Part shown: positions 1-6,883 of the stretch, one piece after another | Layout: each line of letters starts with the position of its first letter | Numbering within the stretch: position 1 is the stretch's first letter | Assembly: GCA_900549295.1 (NCBI GenBank) | Contig: URNG01000031.1 | Coordinates: 1-28,719 of the forward strand | Direction: 5' to 3' | Source: an uncultured Rhodocyclaceae bacterium | GTDB taxonomy: Bacteria > Pseudomonadota > Gammaproteobacteria > Burkholderiales > Rhodocyclaceae | DNA length: 28,719 bases | Program-made: the position numbers and the translations under genes | Notes under the pieces: generated by a model | Seen by the model: only the letters and a program-made list of their open reading frames with translations | What the model was told of the DNA's origin: nothing | Databases searched by the model: none

Positions 1-1
1 C

Positions 2-1648
2 GGTTTCCGGCCCCGCCCCCCGAAGTGGCGCCAGGCTTGCGAGCCGGCCTATGCGCAACTGGCCACCGGCGGCGTGCCGCTGCTGCTGGCCACCTATTTC
101 TCGCCCTTGCAGGAAAACCTCGGGCTGGCCTGCCGCCTGCCGGTGCAGGGGCTGCACATCGACGGTATCCGCGCTGCCGGGGAGATCGGCGCGGTTGCCG
201 ACTGGCTGCCGACACACAAGGTGCTGTCGCTGGGCATCGTCGACGGGCGCAACATCTGGCGCACCGATCTCGATGCCGCGCTGGCGCAAATCCGCCCGCT
301 GCTCGAAAAGCGCGGCCAGAGCCTGTGGCTGGCCCCGTCCTGTTCGCTGCTGCACGTGCCGTTCAGTGTGGTTGGCGAAACCAGGCTGGATGCCGAACTG
401 CGTGGCTGGCTGGCTTTTGCCGTCGAAAAACTCGACGAACTGCGTGTCTTGAAAGATGCGCTGGCGGGCAATACCACCGCTGAAGCGGGTTTAGCCGCTG
501 CCCGTCAGGCCATCCAGGCGCGTCGTTCCAGCGCCCGCGTCAACAATCCTGCCGTCGCCAAACGGCTGGCCGCGCTGCCCGCCGATGCCGACCGCCGCCA
601 CTCTGCCTTTCCGGCCCGTCAGGCCGCGCAGAAACAGCGTTTCGGCCTGCCGCTCCTGCCCACCACGACGATTGGCTCCTTCCCGCAGACCGCCGAGATT
701 CGCGCCGCCCGCGCCGCCTTCAAGCGCGGTGAACTGAGCGCCGCCGATTACGAAACCGCGATGCAGAAGGAAATCGCCCACGCCGTCGCCGAGCAGGAAA
801 AGCTCGGCATCGACGTGCCGGTGCATGGCGAGGCCGAGCGCAACGACATGGTCGAATACTTCGGCGAGCAACTGGCCGGCTTCTGCTTTACCGGCAATGG
901 CTGGGTGCAGTCCTACGGTTCGCGCTGCGTCAAGCCGCCGATCATCTTCGGCGACGTGTCGCGCCCGACGCCGATGACCGTGGCGTGGACGACCTACGCG
1001 CAAAGCCTGACGCAAAAGCCGATGAAAGGCATGCTGACCGGGCCGATCACCATCCTGCAATGGTCTTTCGTGCGCGACGACCAGCCGCGCTCGACCACCG
1101 CCGCGCAGATCGCGTTGGCCATCCGCGACGAAGTCTGCGACCTGGAAAAAGCCGGCATCGGCATCGTCCAGATCGACGAGCCGGCGATCCGCGAGGGCCT
1201 GCCGCTGCGCCGCGAGGCCTGGCGCGAATACCTCGCCTGGGCGACCCGCGCCTTCCGCCTCTCGGCTTCCGGCGTGGCCGACGACACGCAGATCCACACC
1301 CACATGTGCTACTCGGAATTCAACGACATCCTGCCGGAAATCGCGGCCATGGACGCCGACGTCATCACCATCGAAACCAGCCGCTCGGACATGGAACTGC
1401 TCGACGCCTTCGGCCGGTTCAAGTACCCGAACGAGATCGGCCCCGGCGTCTACGACATCCACTCGCCACGCGTGCCGGGCGCGGCAGAAATGGCGCGTCT
1501 GCTGAAGAAGGCGCTGGAAACGATTCCCGCCGGCAATCTGTGGGTCAATCCGGACTGCGGCCTGAAAACCCGCGGCTGGCCGGAAACGATCGCCGCCCTG
1601 CGCAACATGGTCGATGCCGCCAGAACCCTGCGCGCCGAGCTTGCCTGA
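2..1648 (+). CDS. metE: Cobalamin-independent methionine synthase MetE, 5'-truncated by window edge
   Basis: This enzyme transfers the methyl group of 5-methyltetrahydropteroyl-triglutamate to homocysteine, the last step of methionine synthesis in the cytoplasm. About 548 codons are open from base 2 to the TGA at 1646-1648; the family is about 750-770 residues, so the N-terminal third lies outside the window. The C-terminal catalytic barrel is intact. The zinc ligands expected for the family are visible: His (1301-1303) and Cys (1307-1309) in THMCYSEF, Glu (1373-1375) in IETSRSD, and Cys (1556-1558) in NPDCGLKTRG. TTTIGSFPQT and HGEAERNDMVEYFGE are family hallmarks. The first eight or so codons read like G/C-rich noise rather than MetE, so the extreme left edge may be unreliable. 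No terminator with a T-tract follows, but two hairpins do. Confidence 0.96.
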   Translation, partial: GFRPRPPKWRQACEPAYAQLATGGVPLLLATYFSPLQENLGLACRLPVQGLHIDGIRAAGEIGAVADWLPTHKVLSLGIVDGRNIWRTDLDAALAQIRPLLEKRGQSLWLAPSCSLLHVPFSVVGETRLDAELRGWLAFAVEKLDELRVLKDALAGNTTAEAGLAAARQAIQARRSSARVNNPAVAKRLAALPADADRRHSAFPARQAAQKQRFGLPLLPTTTIGSFPQTAEIRAARAAFKRGELSAADYETAMQKEIAHAVAEQEKLGIDVPVHGEAERNDMVEYFGEQLAGFCFTGNGWVQSYGSRCVKPPIIFGDVSRPTPMTVAWTTYAQSLTQKPMKGMLTGPITILQWSFVRDDQPRSTTAAQIALAIRDEVCDLEKAGIGIVQIDEPAIREGLPLRREAWREYLAWATRAFRLSASGVADDTQIHTHMCYSEFNDILPEIAAMDADVITIETSRSDMELLDAFGRFKYPNEIGPGVYDIHSPRVPGAAEMARLLKKALETIPAGNLWVNPDCGLKTRGWPETIAALRNMVDAARTLRAELA

Positions 1649-1667
1649 TCGTTTCAGAAGGCGGACA

Positions 1668-1708
1668 GCCGGGCCGAAGCGGCTGGAATAGCCGCAAGTT
1701 CGCCCGGC
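1668..1708. repeat. GC-rich stem-loop just after metE
   Basis: Arms GCCGGG/CCCGGC, CGAA/TTCG and GCGGCT/AGCCGC nest around a GGAAT loop, with a 1-nt bulge on the left and a 3-nt bulge on the right. It begins 20 nt after the metE stop codon. No T-run follows, so it is not a classical intrinsic terminator. It may stabilise the metE mRNA 3' end or be part of a REP-like pair with the next hairpin. Confidence 0.55.
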
Positions 1709-1751
1709 CTCGCCGCCACGGATCGCCGGAAATACACGCGGCAGTTTCGGG

Positions 1752-1808
1752 TCGGGCTGTGCGGCTTTGCCAGTATCGTAGCGATGCTGGCAAAGCCGCA
1801 CAGCCCGA
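1752..1808. repeat. Long near-perfect inverted repeat (27-nt arms, 3-nt loop)
   Basis: Arms 1752-1778 and 1782-1808 are reverse complements with a single T-G (wobble) position at 1774/1786; the outer 22 bp are perfect. The core of each arm contains GTGCGGCTTTGCCAG or its complement. The loop is TAG. It lies in the gap between metE and the M20 hydrolase, about 45 nt before the latter's start. No T-tract follows on either strand. It could be a REP/MITE-like palindrome, an RNA-stabilising stem or a bidirectional transcription barrier; which one cannot be told from one copy. Confidence 0.8.
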
Positions 1809-1853
1809 TCATTCGTGCACGGGCGACAATTCATGAACAAGCAGGAGACGCCC

Positions 1854-3047
1854 ATGCCCGCCCCTATTTCCCCAGCCATTCCCCGCTTTCCCTTTCTCGA
1901 CGAACTCGCCGCCCTGCGCCGCGATCTGCACGCGCATCCGGAGCTGGCCTTTCAGGAAACGCGCACCGCCGACATCGTGGCGCGCGAACTGGAACGCTAT
2001 GGTCTGGAAGTGCATCGCGGTCTGGCGAAAACCGGCGTGGTGGGCGTGCTCAAGGCCGGGAATTCGCCGCGCATGATCGGCCTGCGCGCCGACATGGACG
2101 CCCTGCCGCTGACGGAGCTGAACGAATTCCCGCATCACTCGAAGCAGCCCGGCAAGATGCACGCCTGCGGCCACGACGGGCATACCGCCATGCTGCTCGG
2201 GGCGGCACGCCATCTCGCTGAAAACCCGGATTTCGACGGCACGGTGGCGTTCATCTTCCAGCCGGCCGAGGAAGCGGAAGGCGGCGCGGCGGTGATGATC
2301 GAGGACGGCCTGTTCGAACGATTCCCGGTGGAAGCAGTGTTCGGCCTGCACAACTGGCCGGGGATTCCGGTCGGGCAGATGGCGGCGATGCCCGGCCCGA
2401 TCATGGCCGGCACCTGCGGTTTCGAGATCGAGGTGCGCGGCCACGGCTGCCACGCCGCCATGCCGCAGCAGGGCGTGGACGCCATCGTCACGGCGGCGCA
2501 ACTGGTGCAGGCGCTGCAAACGGTGGTCAGCCGCAATCTGCATCCCTGCGAGTCGGCGGTGGTGAGCGTGACGCAGATTCACGCTGGCCATGCCTGGAAC
2601 GTGATCCCGGAAAGCGTGCTGTTGCGCGGCACCATCCGCAGTTTCAAGGCGGAAGTTCAGGACACCGTGGAGCGCGCCATCGAGCGCCTGTGCAGCGGCA
2701 TCGCGGCGGCCAACGGGGCGCAGATCAGCACGAACTTCGACCATCGTTATCCGCCGACGGTGAACAGCGCCGCCGAAGCCCGGCTGTGTCAGGACGTGGC
2801 GCGAGAGGTGTTCGGCACCGCCAATCTGCTGCCGGACGAACTGCCTTCGATGGGCGCCGAGGATTTTGCCTACATGCTGCGCGAAAAACCCGGCTGCTAC
2901 GTCTGGCTGGGCAACGGCCCCGGCACCGGCGGCTGCACCCTGCACAACCCGCACTACGATTTCAACGACGCGCTCTTGCCGCTCGGCATCGCTTACTGGG
3001 ATGCTCTGGTGCGGCGCGTGCTGGCGAGAAACCCGGTCAGCGGCTGA
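1854..3047 (+). CDS. M20 family metallopeptidase / amidohydrolase (hippurate hydrolase-like)
   Basis: A 397-residue M20D-type enzyme, likely a cytoplasmic N-acyl amino acid amidohydrolase. The start ATG at 1854 is chosen because AGGAG ends 6 nt upstream (1843-1847) and LDELAALRRDLHAHPEL follows at the usual family position; GTG 1815 and ATG 1833 are in frame but lack such a site. Metal and catalytic motifs are present: GLRADMDALP, HACGHDGH (residues 103-110, with the metal-binding Cys105), PAEE (catalytic Glu139/Glu140), GLHNWPG and the C-terminal HNPHYDFND. Length matches the family. The true substrate (hippurate, N-acetyl amino acid, indole acetyl conjugate) cannot be read from the sequence. 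Its last 11 bases overlap the convergent MBL gene. Confidence 0.93.
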   Translation: MPAPISPAIPRFPFLDELAALRRDLHAHPELAFQETRTADIVARELERYGLEVHRGLAKTGVVGVLKAGNSPRMIGLRADMDALPLTELNEFPHHSKQPGKMHACGHDGHTAMLLGAARHLAENPDFDGTVAFIFQPAEEAEGGAAVMIEDGLFERFPVEAVFGLHNWPGIPVGQMAAMPGPIMAGTCGFEIEVRGHGCHAAMPQQGVDAIVTAAQLVQALQTVVSRNLHPCESAVVSVTQIHAGHAWNVIPESVLLRGTIRSFKAEVQDTVERAIERLCSGIAAANGAQISTNFDHRYPPTVNSAAEARLCQDVAREVFGTANLLPDELPSMGAEDFAYMLREKPGCYVWLGNGPGTGGCTLHNPHYDFNDALLPLGIAYWDALVRRVLARNPVSG

Positions 3048-3951
3048 CCAGGAACCCATCTTCCTGCTGGAATACCCGGCTGCGCTGCAAATCGTCGAAA
3101 GCGCGGCGGATCAGGGCGCTTTCTTCCAGACCGAGAAAGCGATCGTTCAGGGCGGCGACCATGGGAACGCCGCGCACGAAATCGGCGAATTCGCGGCTGG
3201 GCAGACGCTGCTTTTCCTGCAGCACGAAGGCCAGCAGCACTTTGCAGGCGTTCCAGGCGAATTTCTCGCTGTTCTGGCTGAAATCGTCCAGACGCCTGAA
3301 GGCGCGCTCCAGCGCCGGATCGATGGCCGAAAACGGCGCGCCATGACCGGGAATGACGCAGTCGATGGGCAGGCGGGCAAACTGCTCCAGGGTGCTGCGC
3401 GCGCCGGCCAGGCCGCCGCTGCCGCCCAACAGTTCCGGGAACACCAGCCCGAAACCGTTCTCCCACAGGGCGTCGCCGGAAATCAGGAGGCGTTTTTCCG
3501 GGTTGTAGTAGGCCAGCGCGTCCATGTCGTGGCCGGGCGCGGCGAGCGCCTGCCAGTTCAGGCCGCCCAGTTCGATTTCATCGCCCGCATGGAGCAGTAC
3601 ATCGGCCTGAAAAGGCGGCGCGCTTTGGCCAAGCGGGGTCAGCAGCAGCGCGCTTTCGTCCCAATCCGCCACCGCCTCGGCAGAACCGGCGGGTATGCCG
3701 ATAGTGCAGCCGAACGCTGCTTGCAGGGCCGCATTGCCGCCCATGTGGTCGGAATGGGCGTGGGTGATGAAGAGGCGCTGCAACGAGCGGCCATCCAAAG
3801 CATGGCGCAGCAGTTGCAGAGTCTGCTCGGCGTGGCTGTGATAGCCGCTGTCGATGAGCGTGGCGCTCTCGCCCTCGTGGAACAGGATGTTGTTCGCCGA
3901 GAGCCAGCCGCGCTCGAACACCTGCATGCTGGCCGGCAGCGCAAAGCTCAT
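3037..3951 (-). CDS. MBL-fold metallo-hydrolase
   Basis: A 304-residue metallo-beta-lactamase fold protein of the glyoxalase II-like type. The metal motif THAHSDH (His64, His66, Asp68, His69) is followed by His141 in APGHDMD, Asp160 in LISGDALW and His203 in IPGHGAP, a complete dinuclear site. The C-terminal region (about 215-304) is helical, as in the MBL subgroup related to LACTB2. It may hydrolyse a thioester or lactone; the substrate is unknown. Its ATG overlaps the stop of the preceding DUF1289 gene by 4 nt, so it is probably translationally coupled and is the last gene of the long minus-strand array. The 3' end overlaps the convergent M20 gene by 11 nt. Confidence 0.9.
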   Translation of the reverse strand: MSFALPASMQVFERGWLSANNILFHEGESATLIDSGYHSHAEQTLQLLRHALDGRSLQRLFITHAHSDHMGGNAALQAAFGCTIGIPAGSAEAVADWDESALLLTPLGQSAPPFQADVLLHAGDEIELGGLNWQALAAPGHDMDALAYYNPEKRLLISGDALWENGFGLVFPELLGGSGGLAGARSTLEQFARLPIDCVIPGHGAPFSAIDPALERAFRRLDDFSQNSEKFAWNACKVLLAFVLQEKQRLPSREFADFVRGVPMVAALNDRFLGLEESALIRRAFDDLQRSRVFQQEDGFLVSR

Positions 3952-4289
3952 GCCGGTTTGGCGCTATCGGCGGCGTTTTCCGGGGCCGGGCTGCTTTCCG
4001 GCGGGCGACCGCAGCCGAGGCAATAGCCGCTCTCCGGGTCGGTCGTGCAGATGCCGATACAGACATACACCTGTTCGGGCGGTGGGCGGGGCGTTTCGGT
4101 GGTCATGGGGGAATCTCCTTTTTCTTTCTGGCGCTGGGCGATGCGCGCCAGTGTTTCCTGTTTGGCGGCGGCGTCCATGGCGGACCAGCCGGCGATTTCG
4201 TCCAGGCTGCGGCTGCAGCCGGCGCACAAGCCCGTTGCGGCGTCCATGCGGCATTGGTTACGGCAGGGGGATGCGGGCGCAGTGCTCAT
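3948..4289 (-). CDS. Tandem DUF1289 cysteine-cluster protein
   Basis: A 113-residue protein with two four-cysteine clusters of identical spacing, C-x3-C-x8-C-x2-C: Cys9/13/22/25 and Cys77/81/90/93. The first half (SPCRNQCRMD...CAGCSRSLDEIAGW) is a typical DUF1289 domain, a small, probably metal-binding family of unknown function. The second half (VCIGICTTDPESGYCLGC) repeats the cluster but lacks the Trp-containing helix. The linker, codons about 54-61, carries on its DNA a strong internal ribosome-binding site just before Met62, so a 52-residue second product is likely. The first start has only a weak Shine-Dalgarno sequence. The stop overlaps the MBL start (ATGA). I infer a former pair of adjacent genes now read as one frame, or a two-product gene. 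Confidence 0.85.
   Translation of the reverse strand: MSTAPASPCRNQCRMDAATGLCAGCSRSLDEIAGWSAMDAAAKQETLARIAQRQKEKGDSPMTTETPRPPPEQVYVCIGICTTDPESGYCLGCGRPPESSPAPENAADSAKPA
4104..4120 (-). promoter_or_regulatory. Internal ribosome-binding site and start inside the DUF1289 gene
   Basis: On the minus strand AAGGAG (4120-4115) stands 8 nt before an in-frame ATG (4106-4104). This is the best Shine-Dalgarno sequence in the neighbourhood and would start a 52-residue protein (3948-4106) holding only the second cysteine cluster. Confidence 0.65.
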
Positions 4290-4307
4290 CGGCCGATCAG
4301 ATACCTG

Positions 4308-5297
4308 TCAGATCAAAACCCGCCGCGCCTGCCGGGACTGCGCGATTTCCACGGCCTGGCGCGCTTCTTCGCGGGAGATGCGAACCAGGGTGGCGAGATG
4401 CTGGCGGCGGTCGCGGGTGGATAGCTCGGGAAAACTGATCGTCTGCACGTCCGGCGCGCCCTCTTCCGGCGCGTGGATGATGCCGAGCCGGTCGATGTGA
4501 AAAATCATCGGCTTCGCGTTGAGCGCACTTTCCGGGTGGCACAGGAAATCAGCCAGTTGCTCGACCAGATTTTCAGGGGCCAGCAGCGCACCGTTCTCCC
4601 GCAGACGCTGGTCGAGCTCATCCAGATGGCGGGCGTGCCTTTCTTCCCGCAAGGGGTTCGCATCGGCCCGCTGCACGTGCAGCAGCGCGTTTTCCACGGA
4701 AATGTCGTTGCGCAATGAATCGCGCGATTGGCGCAGTTGCTCGACGTGGCTGTTGAAAGTGCGCAACAGGCTCTCCAGCGCCCGGTAACGCAGGCGGTTG
4801 CGCGTCATCGTCAGGTCGCAGTTCGGCTCGACCAGGGTCTGGCCGGAAAAATACAAGACCTTCTGCGGCACGTCGTTACGGATGATGTCGCCCTGCTGGG
4901 CCATGCCGAACTGGCGTTTCTGCTGCCGGCGCGCAGCGAGGAGCGCGTAGAACTCATGCTCGGCCCAGCTTTCGGTACGCCCGAGAAATTCGCGCACGGC
5001 TTCGCTGCGCCCGAGCATGTCGTTGATGTCGGTCGGCGTGGCGAACAGGGCGTGAATCAGGGGGTCGCGGCTGAAACTCTGGCGGTTCACCTCGATCGGC
5101 CCGGGCAGCGTATCGACGATGCCCTGGCAGTAGGTGAGCGCGTGCGCCACCGAATCGAGCAGATGCTTTTCCAGGCGCGGCGCGGCGCGCACCAGCGGGT
5201 CCACCCAGTCGAGCACGTGCTCGAAGGCTTCCTGCACCGCCGGGTCGGGCGGCGCGGGGGATTTGAAAAGCTCGTTCAGGGCGGAAAAAAAACTCAA
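4308..5297 (-). CDS. Conserved-looking protein of unknown function
   Basis: I do not recognise this protein. From TTG 5297 it has 329 residues; a GTG start at 5315 would give 335. TTG is preferred because AGGA lies 8 nt upstream and the start overlaps the liuE stop as TTGA. The sequence is soluble, with no signal peptide or membrane segment. It looks mostly helical, with a charged, coiled-coil-like stretch in the second half (around RALESLLRTFNSHVEQLRQS and ERHARHLDELDQRLRE), and it has a basic C-terminus. A motif-poor FHIDRLGIIHAPEEG segment looks like a short beta element. Its place between HMG-CoA lyase and DUF1289 makes it a co-transcribed passenger of the liu array, not evidence for a catabolic role. 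Confidence 0.8.
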   Translation of the reverse strand: MSFFSALNELFKSPAPPDPAVQEAFEHVLDWVDPLVRAAPRLEKHLLDSVAHALTYCQGIVDTLPGPIEVNRQSFSRDPLIHALFATPTDINDMLGRSEAVREFLGRTESWAEHEFYALLAARRQQKRQFGMAQQGDIIRNDVPQKVLYFSGQTLVEPNCDLTMTRNRLRYRALESLLRTFNSHVEQLRQSRDSLRNDISVENALLHVQRADANPLREERHARHLDELDQRLRENGALLAPENLVEQLADFLCHPESALNAKPMIFHIDRLGIIHAPEEGAPDVQTISFPELSTRDRRQHLATLVRISREEARQAVEIAQSRQARRVLI

Positions 5298-6202
5298 GCG
5301 GGGCGTCCTGCACACAATGCCCGGCCAGCCTTGGCGCCGTTCGGGCGATTCAGGGCGCTGGAAATCCAGTCGCCCACTTCTGCCAGTTTAACGAGATCGA
5401 TCCCGGTTTCAATGCCCAGCCCATCAAGCAGATAAACGACATCTTCCGTCGCCACATTGCCGGATGCCCCCTTGGCATAAGGGCAGCCACCCAGACCGGC
5501 CACCGAGGCATCGAAAGTCGCCAGGCCCATCTGCAGGGAAGCGTAGATGTTGGCAATCGCCATGCCGTAGGTGTCGTGGTAATGCCCGGCCAGCTTTTCC
5601 AGCGACAGCGCCCGGGCGCAGGCTTCGAGCATACGCGTGACGCTGGCCGGGGTGCCGGTGCCGATGGTGTCGCCGAGCGAGATTTCATAGCAGCCCATAT
5701 CGGACAGCGCCTTTGCCACCGCCGCCACCTGTTGCGGCGCGATCGGCCCGGCGTAGGGACAGGCCACCACGCAGGACACGTAGCCCCGCACGCGGATGCC
5801 CGCCTCGGCTGCTTTCGCCATCACCGGCTCGAAACGCTGGAGGCTCTCGGCAATCGAGCAATTGATGTTTTTCTGCGAAAACGCTTCGGACGCCGCCCCG
5901 AAAATCGCCACTTCATCGGCCTGCGCGGCAATCGCCCCTTCCAGCCCTTGCAGATTCGGCGTCAGCACCGCGTAAGTCACGCCCGGCCGGCGCTGGATGC
6001 CCGCCAGAACCGCCGCGTTGTCGCCCATCTGCGGCACCCATTTGGGGGAGACGAAGGAGGTGGACTCGATGATCCCCAGCCCCGCCGCCGCCAGTTTCTC
6101 GATCAGCGCGATCTTGGTTGCGGTGGGTACGGGCTGCTTTTCATTCTGCAAGCCGTCGCGCGGGCCGACTTCGACGATTTTGACCTTGGCGGGTAATTTC
6201 AT
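5294..6202 (-). CDS. liuE: Hydroxymethylglutaryl-CoA lyase
   Basis: This 302-residue enzyme cleaves 3-hydroxy-3-methylglutaryl-CoA to acetyl-CoA and acetoacetate, the last step of leucine/isovalerate breakdown. The TIM-barrel active site is complete: VGPRDGLQNE (Arg15, Asp16), Glu46, the metal-binding HYHDTYG (His207, His209) and the catalytic-loop signature GLGGCPYAKGASGN with Cys240 and Asn249. Each sits at a constant offset of 26 from the well-studied human enzyme. Length is normal and the ATG at 6202 gives the conserved KIVEVGPRDG start. It follows liuD but is separated from it by the toxin-antitoxin pair (about 680 nt), so it may depend on readthrough or on the toxin-antitoxin promoter. 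Confidence 0.96.
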   Translation of the reverse strand: MKLPAKVKIVEVGPRDGLQNEKQPVPTATKIALIEKLAAAGLGIIESTSFVSPKWVPQMGDNAAVLAGIQRRPGVTYAVLTPNLQGLEGAIAAQADEVAIFGAASEAFSQKNINCSIAESLQRFEPVMAKAAEAGIRVRGYVSCVVACPYAGPIAPQQVAAVAKALSDMGCYEISLGDTIGTGTPASVTRMLEACARALSLEKLAGHYHDTYGMAIANIYASLQMGLATFDASVAGLGGCPYAKGASGNVATEDVVYLLDGLGIETGIDLVKLAEVGDWISSALNRPNGAKAGRALCAGRPA

Positions 6203-6247
6203 GGCGTAATTTGCGTCCCTGGTACGTGAACAAGCACTAAAAAACCT

Positions 6248-6550
6248 TCAAACATCATGCTGCCAGAACCCCGCTTCGCGTTGATGACGCAAGGCAAGGA
6301 TCAGGATCGCCTCCTCGGCTTCACGATAACGATAAAGCGCGACATAACCGGTACGCCCGCGAGAGATGACCAATTCGCGCAACCCATGTTCCACGCTGCG
6401 GCCAATCAATGGGTGGTGAACAAGCACCTGCACGGCTTCCTCGATCAACGCCACCGTGTCGATCGCCGCCGCCGGATCGCTAGCGAGCAAAAAATCCACC
6501 AGACGCTCAAGATCCTGCAACGCCTGATGGCTGTAATTCAAGACCGCCAC
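6248..6550 (-). CDS. ParE/RelE-family toxin
   Basis: A 100-residue protein with the ParE/RelE fold pattern: an N-terminal strand and helical hairpin (LNYSHQALQDLERLVDFLL), the central HHPLIGRSV turn, then the strand block LRELVISRGRTGYVALYRY and the final ILILALRHQREAGF. Members either poison gyrase (ParE) or cut mRNA on the ribosome (RelE); the sequence suggests the ParE branch, without proof. The start is GTG at 6550, inside the antitoxin gene (13-nt overlap), the usual arrangement for coupled toxin translation. A GGTGG site lies about 7 nt upstream. It stops 45 nt before liuE. Confidence 0.85.
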   Translation of the reverse strand: MAVLNYSHQALQDLERLVDFLLASDPAAAIDTVALIEEAVQVLVHHPLIGRSVEHGLRELVISRGRTGYVALYRYREAEEAILILALRHQREAGFWQHDV

Positions 6551-6822
6551 GACTTGGCCACCGGCGGCTCAGTTGTCCGGCCTCGGGCGCGGGCGCGAAT
6601 GTACCGGTGCACATCGGTCGCCGCATAAGACAGTCCCGTTTCCAGCACCTGCGTTTCAGCCGCCAGCGCGGCCGCAATGAACGCCTGGCGCTGCTCTGCG
6701 GCGGCGGCTGCCTGTGCGATGGCTCCCACCATGAATGCATGTGGTGAAACGCCCTGCTGTTCTGCAGCCAGAATGGCGCGCTGCTTAAGCTCGTCCGGAA
6801 TTTTCAGGGAGGTCGTTACCAT
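6538..6822 (-). CDS. Ribbon-helix-helix antitoxin
   Basis: A 94-residue partner of the overlapping toxin. The N-terminal segment VTTSLKIPDELKQRAILAAEQQGVSP fits a CopG/MetJ-like ribbon-helix-helix DNA-binding domain (beta strand TTSLKIP, then two helices). The C-terminal part is charged and alanine-rich, as expected for the toxin-wrapping tail. ATG 6822 is chosen because GGAG sits 8 nt upstream and the RHH strand follows directly; an ATG-like start at 6891 is in frame but would overlap liuD and lacks a site. It probably represses its own promoter through the overlapping palindromes upstream. Confidence 0.84.
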   Translation of the reverse strand: MVTTSLKIPDELKQRAILAAEQQGVSPHAFMVGAIAQAAAAAEQRQAFIAAALAAETQVLETGLSYAATDVHRYIRARARGRTTEPPVAKSWRS

Positions 6823-6835
6823 GAGATTTTCTCCA

Positions 6836-6859
6836 AACACAGTGTTACCAAGGTAGCAC
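6836..6859 (-). promoter_or_regulatory. Candidate operator of the toxin-antitoxin pair
   Basis: Two overlapping dyads lie 14-37 nt upstream of the antitoxin start: the perfect AACAC-A-GTGTT (6836-6846) and GTGTTACC-AA-GGTAGCAC (6842-6859, one mismatch). Shared half-sites of this kind are typical of RHH operators that bind several dimers. Promoter hexamers are not clear. Confidence 0.6.
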
Positions 6860-6883
6860 CGGGCTTTACAAAGAACAAGCGTG

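Noticed and set aside
1752..1808. Intrinsic terminator for metE
   Set aside because: The stem is far longer than a terminator needs, lies over 100 nt past the stop codon and is not followed by a T-run on either strand.
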